From assembly GCF_025210165.1 (NCBI RefSeq), contig NZ_JAOASI010000055.1, positions 1-36,003 on the forward strand: DNA of 36,003 nt. Reading direction: 5' to 3'. Positions 1 to 9,512 of this stretch are shown one piece after another. The notes beneath the pieces are model-generated. The model ran no database searches. It was not told the origin of the DNA and was given only the letters and a program-made list of their open reading frames with translations. Source of the DNA: Tepidibacter sp. (GTDB lineage Bacteria; Bacillota; Clostridia; Peptostreptococcales; Peptostreptococcaceae). Each line of letters begins with the position of its first letter. Position 1 is the first letter of the stretch. A program made the position numbers and the translations under genes.

Positions 1-52
1 AATTAAACAATACATGACTTATTATAATAACTATAGATATCAGTGGGGATTA

Positions 53-91
53 AAGAAGATGACTCCTGTCCAATACAGAAATCATCTTCTT
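53..91 (-). terminator. possible weak hairpin terminator after mmdB
   Basis: Arms at 53-62 and 82-91 (AAGAAGATGA / TCATCTTCTT) are perfectly complementary, with an inner ctgt/acag pair at 66-69 and 75-78. It lies about 75 bases past the stop of the last gene of the decarboxylase operon. No strong T-run follows on the minus strand, so its role as a terminator is uncertain. Confidence 0.35.
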
Positions 92-165
92 AATGTAGCA
101 TAGTCTTTTTTAAATTGTCCTTTACAAAGGGTACAGATTATTATTTTAATAAGCTTCATTTTATC

Positions 166-1395
166 TTACCCAAATAAACGAAGTAATACTCCAGCTGCAA
201 CAGCTGAACCTATAACTCCAGCAACATTTGGTCCCATAGCGTGCATCAAAAGGAAGTTTCCTGGATTTGCTTGTTGTCCTACCTTATTAGAAACCCTTGC
301 AGCCATAGGTACTGCTGATACTCCAGCTGAGCCTATAAGTGGATTTATAGGATCTTTAGAGAATTTATTCATTATTTTAGCCAGTATAACACCACTTGCA
401 GTTCCTACACAAAAAGCTATAACTCCAAGTGCAAATATCTTTAATGTTTGAACAGTTATAAATGCCTCTCCTGTTGCAGTAGCACCGACTGTGATTCCTA
501 AGAATATAGTTACTATATTCATAAGCTCATTTGATGCAGTCTTTGATAATCTATCAGTAACTCCAGATTCTCTCAATAAATTACCAAACATTAACATCCC
601 TATCAAAGTAGAAGCAGATGGTAATATTAAAGAAACTATTATAGTAACCATTACTGGAAATATTATTTTTTCTTTTTTAGATACTGGTCTTAATTGATTC
701 ATAACTATATTTCTTTCTTCCTCAGTAGTTAACGCTCTCATAATGGGTGGTTGAATTATAGGAACTAATGCCATATAAGAATAAGCTGCAACCGCTATTG
801 TCCCTAGTAACTCTGGTTTTAATATCGAAGTTAAATATATAGATGTTGGTCCATCTGCTCCTCCTATTATAGCTATTGATGATGCTGCTTGAGCATCAAA
901 TCCTAAAAGTATAGCACCTATAAATGTGAAGAATATACCAAACTGAGCAGCAGCTCCTAAAAGTAAACTTTTAGGATTAGCTATTAATGGAGCAAAATCA
1001 GTCATAGCTCCAACACCCATAAATATTAAAGGAGGAAATATACCGAGTTCATCTCCTTGATATAAATAATAAAGAAGTCCTCCTGGAAACTTATTCTTAA
1101 TATCAACAGACCAGATTCCTTGCTGTGCCTGTAGAGCTGCCTCTTTAGTATCTATAGGATTTATATTCAAAAGTGTCTGAGGATGACTCATAATATCTGA
1201 TAAAGGCAAATTCGTAAGAATCATACCAAATGCTATTGGAACCAATAAAAGAGGCTCAAATTCTTTATTTATAGCTAGATACAACAAAAAACAACCTACA
1301 ACAATCATTATTATCTGCTTATAGTACATTCCAAAGTCTGTAATAACATTGTATATGCCTGTACTTTGTATAAAATTAAATACAACTTCTCCCAT
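166..1395 (-). CDS. mmdB: Na+-translocating methylmalonyl-CoA decarboxylase beta subunit
   Basis: This 409-residue polytopic membrane protein belongs to the OadB/MmdB/GcdB family. The beta subunit removes CO2 from carboxybiotin on the gamma subunit and couples this to Na+ export. Many hydrophobic segments are visible. The family signature [10 protein letters not shown] lies at about residues 178-187 and includes the Asp that the family needs for Na+/H+ passage. The C-terminus has the usual GSAGVSAVP and [14 protein letters not shown] stretches. Length is normal for the family. The ATG is preceded by AAGGGGGATTACTCA. It is the last gene of the eight-gene propionate operon, 25 bases after the biotin carrier gene. 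A glutaconyl-CoA or oxaloacetate decarboxylase subunit would look alike; the mutase and epimerase genes upstream favour methylmalonyl-CoA. Confidence 0.93.
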   Translation of the reverse strand: MGEVVFNFIQSTGIYNVITDFGMYYKQIIMIVVGCFLLYLAINKEFEPLLLVPIAFGMILTNLPLSDIMSHPQTLLNINPIDTKEAALQAQQGIWSVDIKNKFPGGLLYYLYQGDELGIFPPLIFMGVGAMTDFAPLIANPKSLLLGAAAQFGIFFTFIGAILLGFDAQAASSIAIIGGADGPTSIYLTSILKPELLGTIAVAAYSYMALVPIIQPPIMRALTTEEERNIVMNQLRPVSKKEKIIFPVMVTIIVSLILPSASTLIGMLMFGNLLRESGVTDRLSKTASNELMNIVTIFLGITVGATATGEAFITVQTLKIFALGVIAFCVGTASGVILAKIMNKFSKDPINPLIGSAGVSAVPMAARVSNKVGQQANPGNFLLMHAMGPNVAGVIGSAVAAGVLLRLFG

Positions 1396-1420
1396 TGAGT
1401 AATCCCCCTTTCCTACTTTT

Positions 1421-1801
1421 TTAAGAGATACCTATAATAATCTCACCTGCACTTACAGATGATCCTTTAGTTACATGAATATCTTCAACAACTCCATCTG
1501 TTGGTGACATTATCTCATTTTCCATCTTCATAGCTTCAAGTATTAAAAGAACTTGCCCTTTAGCAACACTATCTCCTTTATTCACTTTTATATCATTTAT
1601 TGTTCCAGGCATAGGAGCTTTTACTGTATTAGTAGAGTTTGAGTTAGCAGATATAGTTTTATTTACCTTGACTTCTTTTACAGGAATATTCTTTTCTACC
1701 TTTGGTTCAATTACTTTGGATTTATTAACAGCTTCCTTTATTTCTTCTACCTCAACTTCATAAGAAACTCCATTTACCTTAACATTAAATTTTTTTATCA
1801 T
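1421..1801 (-). CDS. mmdC: methylmalonyl-CoA decarboxylase gamma subunit, biotin carboxyl carrier
   Basis: This small soluble protein carries biotin and shuttles the carboxyl group from the alpha subunit to the membrane beta subunit. It has an N-terminal Lys/Val/Glu-rich domain, a flexible Ser/Asn/Thr linker at about residues 50-62, and a C-terminal biotinyl domain containing AMKM. The Lys in that motif (about residue 92) is the expected biotinylation site. Two ATGs occur in frame, at 1807 and 1801. AGGAGG lies only 2 bases before the first but 8 before the second, so the second was chosen (126 residues). The start overlaps the end of mmdD by 17 bases, which suggests translational coupling. 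A separate ligase would be needed for biotin attachment; none is in this window. Confidence 0.92.
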   Translation of the reverse strand: MIKKFNVKVNGVSYEVEVEEIKEAVNKSKVIEPKVEKNIPVKEVKVNKTISANSNSTNTVKAPMPGTINDIKVNKGDSVAKGQVLLILEAMKMENEIMSPTDGVVEDIHVTKGSSVSAGEIIIGIS

Positions 1802-2201
1802 ATTCATATCCTCCTAGCATTGAACTCATTTGCTCTATTCTTCCAAGCTTTGACCAAGCATTATCACTATTTTCACTTCTTTTTATCTTCTTAATAATAA
1901 TATTATTAGTAGTGGTATTTAAAGCACTAGCTACAGCTGCACTTATTGCTGCTACTATTTCTTTATCATCTTGATTATATTCTATACTTTGTTTTAAATC
2001 TTCCTTTATAATCACTTCTTCTTTTTTATAATCTAAGCTAGATCTTGTCATTATTTTTACAGCAGCCATTATAATCATAAGAACCACAAATACTATAATC
2101 ATAGAAAGCAGTGTAACAACCAAGCTAGCGATTAATTGCTCGGATTTAGTAAGTAATGTTATGTCATTTTTCATTACATCTAATAAATTAGTCAAATTCA
2201 T
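1785..2201 (-). CDS. mmdD: methylmalonyl-CoA decarboxylase delta subunit (OadG/MmdD-like)
   Basis: This 138-residue protein has one strong N-terminal membrane helix at about residues 25-47, followed by a charged cytosolic tail with many Lys, Glu and Asn. This is the layout of OadG/MmdD delta subunits, which anchor and assemble the decarboxylase complex. Sequence conservation in this family is weak, so the call rests largely on size, topology and position between mmdA and mmdC, the order known in Veillonella (mmdA-D-E-C-B). No separate mmdE-like gene is present here. The gene starts 17 bases after mmdA and overlaps mmdC. Confidence 0.82.
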   Translation of the reverse strand: MNLTNLLDVMKNDITLLTKSEQLIASLVVTLLSMIIVFVVLMIIMAAVKIMTRSSLDYKKEEVIIKEDLKQSIEYNQDDKEIVAAISAAVASALNTTTNNIIIKKIKRSENSDNAWSKLGRIEQMSSMLGGYEYDKKI

Positions 2202-2218
2202 AGTTTCACCCTCTTATT

Positions 2219-3763
2219 TTAAAGTGGAATATTTCCATGTTTCTTAGGAGGTCTGCTTTCTCTTTTTGATTTTAGAACATCAAAAGCATCACAAAGTCTA
2301 ATTCTAGTCAAAGATGGTTGTATAACATCATCTACAAAGCCTCTTTGAGCTGCTTGATACGGATTTGCAAATTCATCTCTATATTGCTTAACTTTTTCAG
2401 TTCTAACTGAAGCAGGATCATCAGAGGCTTTTATATCTTTTCTAAATATTATATTAGCTGCTCCATCTGGACCCATAACTGCAATTTCAGCACTTGGCCA
2501 AGCATATACAATATCAGCTCCTAAGTCCTTAGAGCACATAGCAAGATAAGATCCGCCATAAGCTTTTCTCGTTATTATAGTTACCTTTGGAACTGTAGCT
2601 TCACTATATGCATAAAGCATCTTCGCTCCATGTCTAATTACCCCCCCATACTCTTGAGATGTACCAGGTAAGAACCCAGGAACATCTACAAAGTTCAAAA
2701 TAGGTACATTAAAAGCATCACAAGTTCTTATAAATCTAGAAGCTTTATCAGATGCATTTATATCAATACATCCTGCCATATACATTGGTTGATTACCTAT
2801 TATTCCTACTGATTCTCCATTAATTCTTGCAAAACCCGTAAGTATGTTTCTTGCAAAATAAGGTTGAACTTCAAAAAAATCACCATCATCAACTATATTT
2901 TTTATTATGTCTTTCATATCGTATGGCTTATTTGAATTATCTGGCATGATGGTATCTAGGATATCTATTTTTTCATTAACATTATCACACTCTAATATAG
3001 GAGCTTTTTCTAAATTATTTGAAGGCAAAAAGCTAAGCAATTTTCTAATACCCATTATACAGTCTTCATCAGATTCAGATACAAAGTGTGCAACCCCTGA
3101 TGTAGAATTGTGAGTCATAGCTCCACCAAGATCTTGTGCACTAACTTCTTCTCCTGTAACCGTTTTTATAACTTGAGGACCTGTTATAAACATCTGGCTA
3201 GTTTTATCGACCATAAATATAAAATCAGTAAGAGCTGGTGAATATACTGCTCCTCCTGCACAAGGTCCCATTATAGCAGATATTTGAGGAACAACACCTG
3301 ATGCTATAGTATTTTTATAAAATACTTTTCCATATCCAGCTAAAGCATCTACTCCCTCTTGAATTCTAGCTCCACCAGAATCATTAAGTCCTACTATTGG
3401 TGCTCCCATTTTAAGAGCCATATCCATAATTTTTTCCATTTTCTTAGCATGCATCTCTCCAAGAGATCCTCCTAAAACAGTAAAATCTTGAGCAAATGCA
3501 TAAACCAACCTACCTTCTACCTTGCCATATCCCGTTACTACCCCTTCTCCAGGAGCATCTACTTTATCCATCCCAAAATGATTACATCTATGTTTTACAA
3601 AAGCATCTAACTCAATAAAAGTTCCTTCATCAAATAGTATATTAAGTCTTTCTCTTGCTGTAAGCTTTCCAGAGTCATGCTGTTTTTGTATCCTTTTTTC
3701 TCCTCCACCAAGCTCAATTTTAGCTCTTTTTTCTAAAAGAATATCCAGCTTATTTTGTGACAT
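2219..3763 (-). CDS. mmdA: methylmalonyl-CoA decarboxylase alpha subunit (carboxyltransferase)
   Basis: This 514-residue protein belongs to the acyl-CoA carboxyltransferase family. It transfers the carboxyl group of (S)-methylmalonyl-CoA to biotin on MmdC, giving propionyl-CoA. Two crotonase-like halves are visible. The N half has GGARIQEGV and [16 protein letters not shown]; the C half has [28 protein letters not shown] and [14 protein letters not shown]. The Gly-Gly pairs in CAGGAV and YGGSYL form the oxyanion holes in the family. Length and termini are typical. Propionyl-CoA carboxylase beta subunits are close relatives. The adjacent membrane subunits and the lack of a biotin carboxylase gene favour the decarboxylase. 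It lies 16 bases after the epimerase gene. Confidence 0.94.
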   Translation of the reverse strand: MSQNKLDILLEKRAKIELGGGEKRIQKQHDSGKLTARERLNILFDEGTFIELDAFVKHRCNHFGMDKVDAPGEGVVTGYGKVEGRLVYAFAQDFTVLGGSLGEMHAKKMEKIMDMALKMGAPIVGLNDSGGARIQEGVDALAGYGKVFYKNTIASGVVPQISAIMGPCAGGAVYSPALTDFIFMVDKTSQMFITGPQVIKTVTGEEVSAQDLGGAMTHNSTSGVAHFVSESDEDCIMGIRKLLSFLPSNNLEKAPILECDNVNEKIDILDTIMPDNSNKPYDMKDIIKNIVDDGDFFEVQPYFARNILTGFARINGESVGIIGNQPMYMAGCIDINASDKASRFIRTCDAFNVPILNFVDVPGFLPGTSQEYGGVIRHGAKMLYAYSEATVPKVTIITRKAYGGSYLAMCSKDLGADIVYAWPSAEIAVMGPDGAANIIFRKDIKASDDPASVRTEKVKQYRDEFANPYQAAQRGFVDDVIQPSLTRIRLCDAFDVLKSKRESRPPKKHGNIPL

Positions 3764-3779
3764 TATTAGATTCCCCCTT

Positions 3780-4190
3780 CTAATCTCTTTGGCTTAGTTC
3801 AAGTAATATACCATGAGTACTCTTTGGATGACAAAATGCAATTTTTGCTCCACCTGCTCCATATCTAGGCTTTTCATCTATCATTCTATATCCCTTTTCC
3901 TTAACCTCTTCTATAGCCTTTTCTATATCATCAACCCTCACAGCTATATGCTGAAGTCCATTTCTTCCACCATTCTTTTCAATAAACTTAGCTATGGGTC
4001 CATCCTCAGAAGTTGACTCTAAAAGTTCAATTTCAGTATCTCCAACAGGTAAAAATGCAACCTTAACCTTTTGATCTTCAACAACTTCAGTTCCCTCACA
4101 TTTTATACCAAGAACATCCTCATAAAACTTTAAAGTCTCATCAAGATTATTAACAGCTATACCTATATGATCAACTCTACTTATATTCAT
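3780..4190 (-). CDS. mce: methylmalonyl-CoA epimerase
   Basis: This 136-residue protein of the VOC superfamily interconverts (R)- and (S)-methylmalonyl-CoA, linking the mutase product to the decarboxylase substrate. Two beta-alpha-beta-beta-beta modules are visible: DHIGIAV near the N-terminus, QHIAVRVDD in the middle and HGILLELSQ at the end. These supply the His, Gln and Glu metal ligands of the family. An upstream in-frame ATG would add 11 residues. The ATG at 4190 was chosen because AAGGGGGATC lies a few bases before it and the family usually begins close to this motif. It sits between meaB and mmdA, exactly where the pathway needs it. Confidence 0.93.
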   Translation of the reverse strand: MNISRVDHIGIAVNNLDETLKFYEDVLGIKCEGTEVVEDQKVKVAFLPVGDTEIELLESTSEDGPIAKFIEKNGGRNGLQHIAVRVDDIEKAIEEVKEKGYRMIDEKPRYGAGGAKIAFCHPKSTHGILLELSQRD

Positions 4191-4231
4191 ATTAAGATCC
4201 CCCTTGTTATAATTAGTTATCAATTAAAATT

Positions 4232-5170
4232 TTAATTTTCCTTTATTATCCTATTAAATATCTTCTCACTAACAGTATAAGGGTCAAGTTCTTTACTTAA
4301 TGTCTTAATTATCATTCCTTCTACTTCTTTTTCATTTTGTATATTTTGAATCTCTTTTTCTATTTTTCTATGTATTATTTCTCTTATCTCAGACTTATTT
4401 CTCTTAAGTACTTTACTTTTTAAAATATCATTTTTTTCTTGATGATTTTTATGATTCATAATATTTCGAAGTAATTCATCTACTCCACTTCCATCATTTG
4501 CAACAGCCATTGAAACAGGAGGTCTAAACTCCCAATCCTTCTTAAAATCCAACATCATCTCTATCTCAAGTAAAGTTCTTTTAGCCCCATCTTTATCAGC
4601 TTTATTGACAACGAATACATCTCCAATTTCCATAACGCCTGCTTTTATAGCCTGTATATCATCCCCAAGACCAGGTACCATAACCATGACTGTAGTATCA
4701 GCAGTTTTAACTATATCAACCTCTGATTGTCCAACACCTACAGTTTCAACAAATATATAATCACACCCATAAGCATCCATAACTTTTATTGCACCATAAG
4801 TAGCCTTAGACAGTCCCCCTAAATATCCTCTAGTCCCCATAGACCTTATAAAAACATCTGGATCCAAGTTTAAATCACTCATTCTTATTCTATCTCCAAG
4901 TATAGCTCCCTTAGAAAAGGGGCTAGTTGGATCTATTGCTATAATTCCAATCTTTTTATCCAATTTTCTAAGTTTTTTCACCAATTTATCAGTTAAAGTT
5001 GATTTGCCTGCTCCTGGAGGGCCTGTTATACCTATAACATAAGCTCCCTTGGTATTTTTATGTATTTCTTTTAGTATATCAAAGTAACCTTCTTGTTCAT
5101 TTTCTATTATAGAAATAAGCCTAGCACAAGCTCTCTTATTCCCTTTTAATAAGCTGTTTATCAAATCCAT
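4232..5170 (-). CDS. meaB: MeaB/ArgK-type GTPase, methylmalonyl-CoA mutase chaperone
   Basis: This 312-residue SIMIBI-class P-loop GTPase is expected to protect the B12-dependent mutase and control adenosylcobalamin loading. The Walker A motif GPPGAGKST is at about residues 50-58. Further family segments follow: AIDPTSPFSKGAILGDRIRM, RSMGTRGYLGGLS, VETVGVGQSEVDI and VNKADKDGAKRT. The last is the NKAD guanine-specificity motif. The Lys/Glu-rich C-terminus is the family dimerisation region. Length is normal. It follows the B12-binding subunit gene by 15 bases, a placement that strongly supports the chaperone role over the old ArgK (arginine transport kinase) label. Confidence 0.94.
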   Translation of the reverse strand: MDLINSLLKGNKRACARLISIIENEQEGYFDILKEIHKNTKGAYVIGITGPPGAGKSTLTDKLVKKLRKLDKKIGIIAIDPTSPFSKGAILGDRIRMSDLNLDPDVFIRSMGTRGYLGGLSKATYGAIKVMDAYGCDYIFVETVGVGQSEVDIVKTADTTVMVMVPGLGDDIQAIKAGVMEIGDVFVVNKADKDGAKRTLLEIEMMLDFKKDWEFRPPVSMAVANDGSGVDELLRNIMNHKNHQEKNDILKSKVLKRNKSEIREIIHRKIEKEIQNIQNEKEVEGMIIKTLSKELDPYTVSEKIFNRIIKEN

Positions 5171-5185
5171 ATTTTCACAACCTTG

Positions 5186-5590
5186 CTAAACCATTGATTT
5201 CTTTAAATTTGCTTTTATAAATTCTATAGTTGTTGTCGTCGTTGTACCTGGAGTAAATACCTCTGCTATTCCATTTTCTTTAAGATATGGAATATCTTCA
5301 TCAGGAATAACACCTCCACCAATCACAAGCATATCATCATAAACTTCTTCTTCTTTTAAAAGTTTAACAACTTTAGGAAGAAGATGGTTATGAGCACCAG
5401 ATAAAATACTCATTGCAACAACGTCTACATCTTCTTGAATTGCAGTTTGAACAATCTGCTCAGGTGTTTGTCTAAGTCCTGTATATATAACCTCCATACC
5501 AGCATCTCTAAAGGCTCTGGCTATAACTTTTGCTCCTCTATCATGCCCATCAAGTCCGGGCTTTGCAACTAATACTCTTATAGGTCTCAT
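5186..5590 (-). CDS. methylmalonyl-CoA mutase small subunit, B12-binding
   Basis: This 134-residue stand-alone cobalamin-binding domain has a Rossmann-like fold. It carries the base-off/His-on motif DGHDRG (Asp14, His16, Gly19), in which His16 coordinates cobalt. MSILSGAH and VIGGGVIP line the corresponding nucleotide-tail groove in the family. In many bacteria this domain is fused to the catalytic barrel. Here it is a separate gene 21 bases after the large-subunit gene, so the enzyme is probably a heteromer. A run of six Thr near residues 116-121 lies where the family has a conserved GT. Homologous subunits serve isobutyryl- or ethylmalonyl-CoA mutases, but the operon points to methylmalonyl-CoA. 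Confidence 0.93.
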   Translation of the reverse strand: MRPIRVLVAKPGLDGHDRGAKVIARAFRDAGMEVIYTGLRQTPEQIVQTAIQEDVDVVAMSILSGAHNHLLPKVVKLLKEEEVYDDMLVIGGGVIPDEDIPYLKENGIAEVFTPGTTTTTTIEFIKANLKKSMV

Positions 5591-5611
5591 ATTATTTCTT
5601 CCCCCTTTGTA

Positions 5612-7279
5612 CTATATCATTACACTTTGTTTATATTCGCCAAATTCATCTCTCATAACATCACATATCTCTCCAAGTGTTGAATACGAATTAACCGCAT
5701 CAAGAATGTAAGGCATTAAATTATCATCACTTTTACAAGCCTTTCTTAAATCTTCTAAATTTTTCTTAACAATATCATTATCTCTTCTATCTTTTAACTC
5801 TTTTAATTTTTCACACTTTCTTTGACCAACACTAGGATCTACTCTTAAAAGATCCTTTGGTGCTTCTTCTTCTACTTTAAATTTGTTCATACCAACTATT
5901 ATTCTCTCATCATTTTCTATTTCTTTTTGGTATCTATACGCACTCTCCATTATCTCCTGTTGCATATACCCCTTATCTATAGCATTTGGAGACCCACCAA
6001 GATTATCTATCTTTTCTATTAATTTCATAGCTTCTTTCTCTATTTTATTAGTTAAGCTTTCAACATAATAAGATCCTGCAAGTGGGTCTATAGTATCTGC
6101 TACTCCACTTTCATGAGCTACTATTTGTTGAGTTCTAAGTGCCGTTCTTACAGAATCTTCAGTAGGAAGAGCAAGTGCTTCATCCTTAGAATTAGTATGA
6201 AGAGACTGAGTTCCTCCCATAACTGCTGCAAGAGTTTGAATAGCAACACGAACTATATTATTTTCAGGTTGTTGAGCAGTAAGAGTTGATCCTCCTGTTT
6301 GAGTATGGAACTTAAGCATTAACGATTTTTCTTTTTTAGCTTTAAATCTTTCATTCATGATTCTAGCCCAAAGTCTTCTTGCCGCTCTATACTTACTAAC
6401 TTCTTCAAACAAATCATTATGAGCATTAAAGAAGAACGAAAGTCTTGGGGCAAAATCATCTACATTAAGACCTGCATCTATAGCCGCATTTACATAAGCT
6501 ATTCCATTAGATAAAGTAAATGCTACTTCCTGAATAGCAGTAGACCCTGCTTCTCTTATGTGATATCCAGATATGCTTATTGTATTCCATTTAGGAACAT
6601 TCTTAGAACAATATTCAAATATATTAGTTATAAGTCTCATAGAAGGTTTCGTTGGGAATATATAGGTTCCTCTTGCAACATATTCCTTAAGTATATCATT
6701 TTGAATAGTACCTCTTAATTTATCCATTCCAACGCCCTGCTTTTGGGCAACCGCTATATACATAGCAAGTAAAACAGATGCTGGTGCATTTATAGTCATA
6801 GATGTTGAAACTTTATCAAGAGGAATTCCATCAAACAATATTTCCATATCTTCAAGAGAATCTATTGCAACTCCAACCTTTCCAACTTCTCCCTCAGAAA
6901 TAGGATCATCTGAATCATATCCCATCTGAGTAGGAAGATCAAATGCAACTGATAAGCCCATAGAACCTTGATCTATTAAGTATTTGTATCTCTTGTTTGA
7001 CTCTTCTGCTGTTGCAAAACCAGCATACATTCTCATAGTCCAAAATTTACCTCTATACATGGTAGGCTGTACTCCCCTAGTAAAAGGGTACTGTCCCGGA
7101 AATCCTAAATCATCATAATTAATATCCTCTACATCCAGAGGAGTATATAATCGTTTTACTTCTTCATTTGACCCTGATAAAAACTGAGATTTTCTTTCCC
7201 CAAATCTTAATAAAGCTTTTTCTAATTTTTCTTCTTCCCACTTCTTAAAACAATTCTTTAATTTATCATTACAACTCAT
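5612..7279 (-). CDS. methylmalonyl-CoA mutase large (catalytic) subunit
   Basis: This 555-residue TIM-barrel subunit catalyses the B12 radical rearrangement of succinyl-CoA and (R)-methylmalonyl-CoA. Recognisable segments include [19 protein letters not shown] near residue 65, [27 protein letters not shown] (containing the conserved active-site His), [17 protein letters not shown] and [19 protein letters not shown]. The C-terminal B12 domain is absent and encoded by the next gene. A TTG at 7282 and an ATG at 7279 are adjacent; AAGGGGG is 8 bases before the ATG, which was chosen. It is the first gene of the operon. Its leader contains a perfect AT-rich palindrome at 7463-7502. Confidence 0.95.
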   Translation of the reverse strand: MSCNDKLKNCFKKWEEEKLEKALLRFGERKSQFLSGSNEEVKRLYTPLDVEDINYDDLGFPGQYPFTRGVQPTMYRGKFWTMRMYAGFATAEESNKRYKYLIDQGSMGLSVAFDLPTQMGYDSDDPISEGEVGKVGVAIDSLEDMEILFDGIPLDKVSTSMTINAPASVLLAMYIAVAQKQGVGMDKLRGTIQNDILKEYVARGTYIFPTKPSMRLITNIFEYCSKNVPKWNTISISGYHIREAGSTAIQEVAFTLSNGIAYVNAAIDAGLNVDDFAPRLSFFFNAHNDLFEEVSKYRAARRLWARIMNERFKAKKEKSLMLKFHTQTGGSTLTAQQPENNIVRVAIQTLAAVMGGTQSLHTNSKDEALALPTEDSVRTALRTQQIVAHESGVADTIDPLAGSYYVESLTNKIEKEAMKLIEKIDNLGGSPNAIDKGYMQQEIMESAYRYQKEIENDERIIVGMNKFKVEEEAPKDLLRVDPSVGQRKCEKLKELKDRRDNDIVKKNLEDLRKACKSDDNLMPYILDAVNSYSTLGEICDVMRDEFGEYKQSVMI

Positions 7280-7462
7280 CAAATTCGCCCCCTTATATCT
7301 GATTATGAAAGTTTATGATTTTAAAATTTCAAAATTGCATACTTGTGAATTTAAAATTGCACGTCCACTTAATTACTTTCTACATTTTTTACCTAAATCC
7401 TTCTTATTTTGTTGTAATTTTAAAACTTTTTAGACAATTTGAATTTTAAAAGTACATGCTTT

Positions 7463-7502
7463 AAATTATATGAAATATATAAATATATATTTCATATAAT
7501 TT
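7463..7502. repeat. perfect AT-rich palindrome upstream of the mutase operon
   Basis: Two 18-base arms (7463-7480 and 7485-7502) are exact inverted copies around a 4-base centre. The site lies between the ftsH terminator and the mutase start, about 185-225 bases upstream of the mutase ATG. It could be an operator, a promoter-region protein site, or extra termination structure. No protein is known for it here. Confidence 0.6.
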
Positions 7503-7505
7503 TTT

Positions 7506-7540
7506 ACAAAAAAATAAGGTTGAGAAATCTCAACCTTATT
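7506..7540 (-). terminator. rho-independent terminator of ftsH
   Basis: Arms AATAAGGTTGAG (7513-7524) and CTCAACCTTATT (7529-7540) pair perfectly with loop AAAT. A run of seven T follows on the minus strand. The hairpin overlaps the ftsH stop codon and separates ftsH from the downstream mutase operon. Confidence 0.93.
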
Positions 7541-9404
7541 CATTGTCATCTTCTTTATCAAGAGATATTTCATTGTAATCTTCAAGTGATAGTTCTTTGT
7601 TAAATGCTTGTTTAAACTGTTCTGCATCCAATGTTTCATATTTTAAAAGACACTTAGCAACATAATGAAGATTATCTATATTCTCACTTAATAGCTTTTT
7701 AGTTTTGTTGTAAGCTTCATCTACTATTCCACTTATTTCTCTATCAATTTCTGATGCTACTTCTTCAGAGTAATTTCTCTTAGATGTAAAATCTCTTCCT
7801 AAGAATACCTCATCAGAATTATCACCAAACGTCATAGGTCCTAATTTTTCACTCATACCATATCTTGTAACCATAGCTCTTGCTGTTTGAGATACTCTAT
7901 CTAAATCATTTTGAGCTCCAGTTGATATATCATCAAGCACAAGGTACTCTGCAACTCTTCCTCCAAGAAGTACAATAAGATTTTCCTGCATTTGCATCTT
8001 AGTAGCATAGTTCTTATCTTCTTTTGGAAGCTGCATAGTGAAGCCTCCTGCTCTTCCTCTAGGTATTATAGTAACCTGATGTACAGGATCTGTATTAGGA
8101 AGAAGTTGAGCTGCAACTGCATGACCAGCCTCATGATATGCTGTTAGCTTTCTTTCTTTTTCACTTATTACTCTAGTCTTTTTAGCAGGACCAGCTATAA
8201 CCTTAGTAATAGATTCTTCTATAGTATCCATCTTTATAGTCTTTTCTCTTTTTCTAGCAGTTAATATAGCTGCTTCATTCATAAGATTTTCTATATCTGC
8301 TGGAGTAAATCCAGGAGTTCTTCTAGCTAAAACCTTTAAATTAACATCGTCTGATAACGGTTTATTTTTTGCATGAACCTTAAGTATAGCTTCTCTACCT
8401 TTAACATCAGGTGCTCCTACAGTTACTTGTCTATCAAATCTACCTGGTCTAAGTAAAGCTGGATCTAATATATCTGGTCTATTTGTAGCTGCCATTATTA
8501 TTATACCTTCATTAACTCCAAATCCATCCATCTCAACTAGAAGTTGATTTAAAGTTTGTTCTCTTTCGTCATGACCTCCACCAAGGCCCGCTCCTCTTTT
8601 TCTACCCACAGCATCTATTTCATCTATAAATATAATACATGGAGAATTTTTCTTAGCTTGTTCAAATAAATCTCTAACTCTAGATGCTCCTACTCCTACG
8701 AACATCTCAACAAAGTCTGAACCACTTATACTAAAAAATGGTACTCCAGCCTCTCCTGCAACAGCTCTTGAAAGATACGTTTTACCAGTTCCAGGAGGTC
8801 CAACCATTAATATTCCTTTAGGTATTCTAGCTCCAAGATCAATATATCTTTTAGGGCTTTTAAGAAAATCTACCACTTCTTGAAGATCTTCTTTTTCTTC
8901 TTCAAGACCAGCTACATCATCAAATGTAACCTTATTTTTCTCATCACCTTTATGAAGTTTGGCTTTTGACTTTCCAAAATTCATAACACGGCTTCCACCA
9001 CCCTGTGATTGCTGCATAAATACAAACCAAAATACTACAAATATAAGTATCATAAATATTGATGGTAGTATTTCAAAGAACCAAGGCGTCTGAGGTTCTG
9101 GCTTTCCTACAAGTACAAGTTTTCTTTGTGTAACTTGTTCTAAAATAATATCTGAAAGATTTTCTTTGCTCACTGGATACGGTACATAAGATTTAAAGTG
9201 TGTGTTAGTACTCTTTATCGTTCCCTCTATTATCTCGTCTGTAAATGTAAGTTCTGATATATTTTCTTTAACTAATTCCTGATAAACCAAAGAAAAATCT
9301 AAATTTTCTACTCCCTTTCCAGGTTTATCAAGAGTTTGGACTATTGAAACTATTATTATAAATACAAGCAAATAAAAAGTTGCTCCTTTAAATAATCTCT
9401 TCAA
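7536..9404 (-). CDS. ftsH: ATP-dependent zinc metalloprotease FtsH
   Basis: This 622-residue membrane-anchored AAA+ protease degrades misassembled membrane proteins and short-lived regulators. Two membrane helices lie at about residues 7-24 and 111-130, flanking an extracytoplasmic domain. The AAA module has Walker A GPPGTGKT (202-209), Walker B IIFIDEID (257-264) and an arginine-rich second region of homology (RPGRFDR). The protease domain has the zinc motif HEAGH (424-428). Length is normal. The start is TTG, preceded by AAAGGAGGGCTCTAT. It is the last gene of the unit after tilS, 108 bases downstream. In many Firmicutes hpt lies between tilS and ftsH; here it does not. Confidence 0.97.
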   Translation of the reverse strand: MKRLFKGATFYLLVFIIIVSIVQTLDKPGKGVENLDFSLVYQELVKENISELTFTDEIIEGTIKSTNTHFKSYVPYPVSKENLSDIILEQVTQRKLVLVGKPEPQTPWFFEILPSIFMILIFVVFWFVFMQQSQGGGSRVMNFGKSKAKLHKGDEKNKVTFDDVAGLEEEKEDLQEVVDFLKSPKRYIDLGARIPKGILMVGPPGTGKTYLSRAVAGEAGVPFFSISGSDFVEMFVGVGASRVRDLFEQAKKNSPCIIFIDEIDAVGRKRGAGLGGGHDEREQTLNQLLVEMDGFGVNEGIIIMAATNRPDILDPALLRPGRFDRQVTVGAPDVKGREAILKVHAKNKPLSDDVNLKVLARRTPGFTPADIENLMNEAAILTARKREKTIKMDTIEESITKVIAGPAKKTRVISEKERKLTAYHEAGHAVAAQLLPNTDPVHQVTIIPRGRAGGFTMQLPKEDKNYATKMQMQENLIVLLGGRVAEYLVLDDISTGAQNDLDRVSQTARAMVTRYGMSEKLGPMTFGDNSDEVFLGRDFTSKRNYSEEVASEIDREISGIVDEAYNKTKKLLSENIDNLHYVAKCLLKYETLDAEQFKQAFNKELSLEDYNEISLDKEDDNE

Positions 9405-9512
9405 ATAGAGCCCTCCTTTCTCTCAGGTCAACAATTTTAGTTTATTCTATCATAAATAAAACACCAATACAATACAACAAGGTTATATACTCTACTTGTA
9501 TTGATATTGAAA

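Noticed and set aside
5225-5245. Repetitive tract encoding six Thr in the B12-binding subunit
   Set aside because: The codons vary (several different Thr codons), the family normally has a Gly-Thr-rich segment here, and the frame is intact, so no repeat instability is implied.
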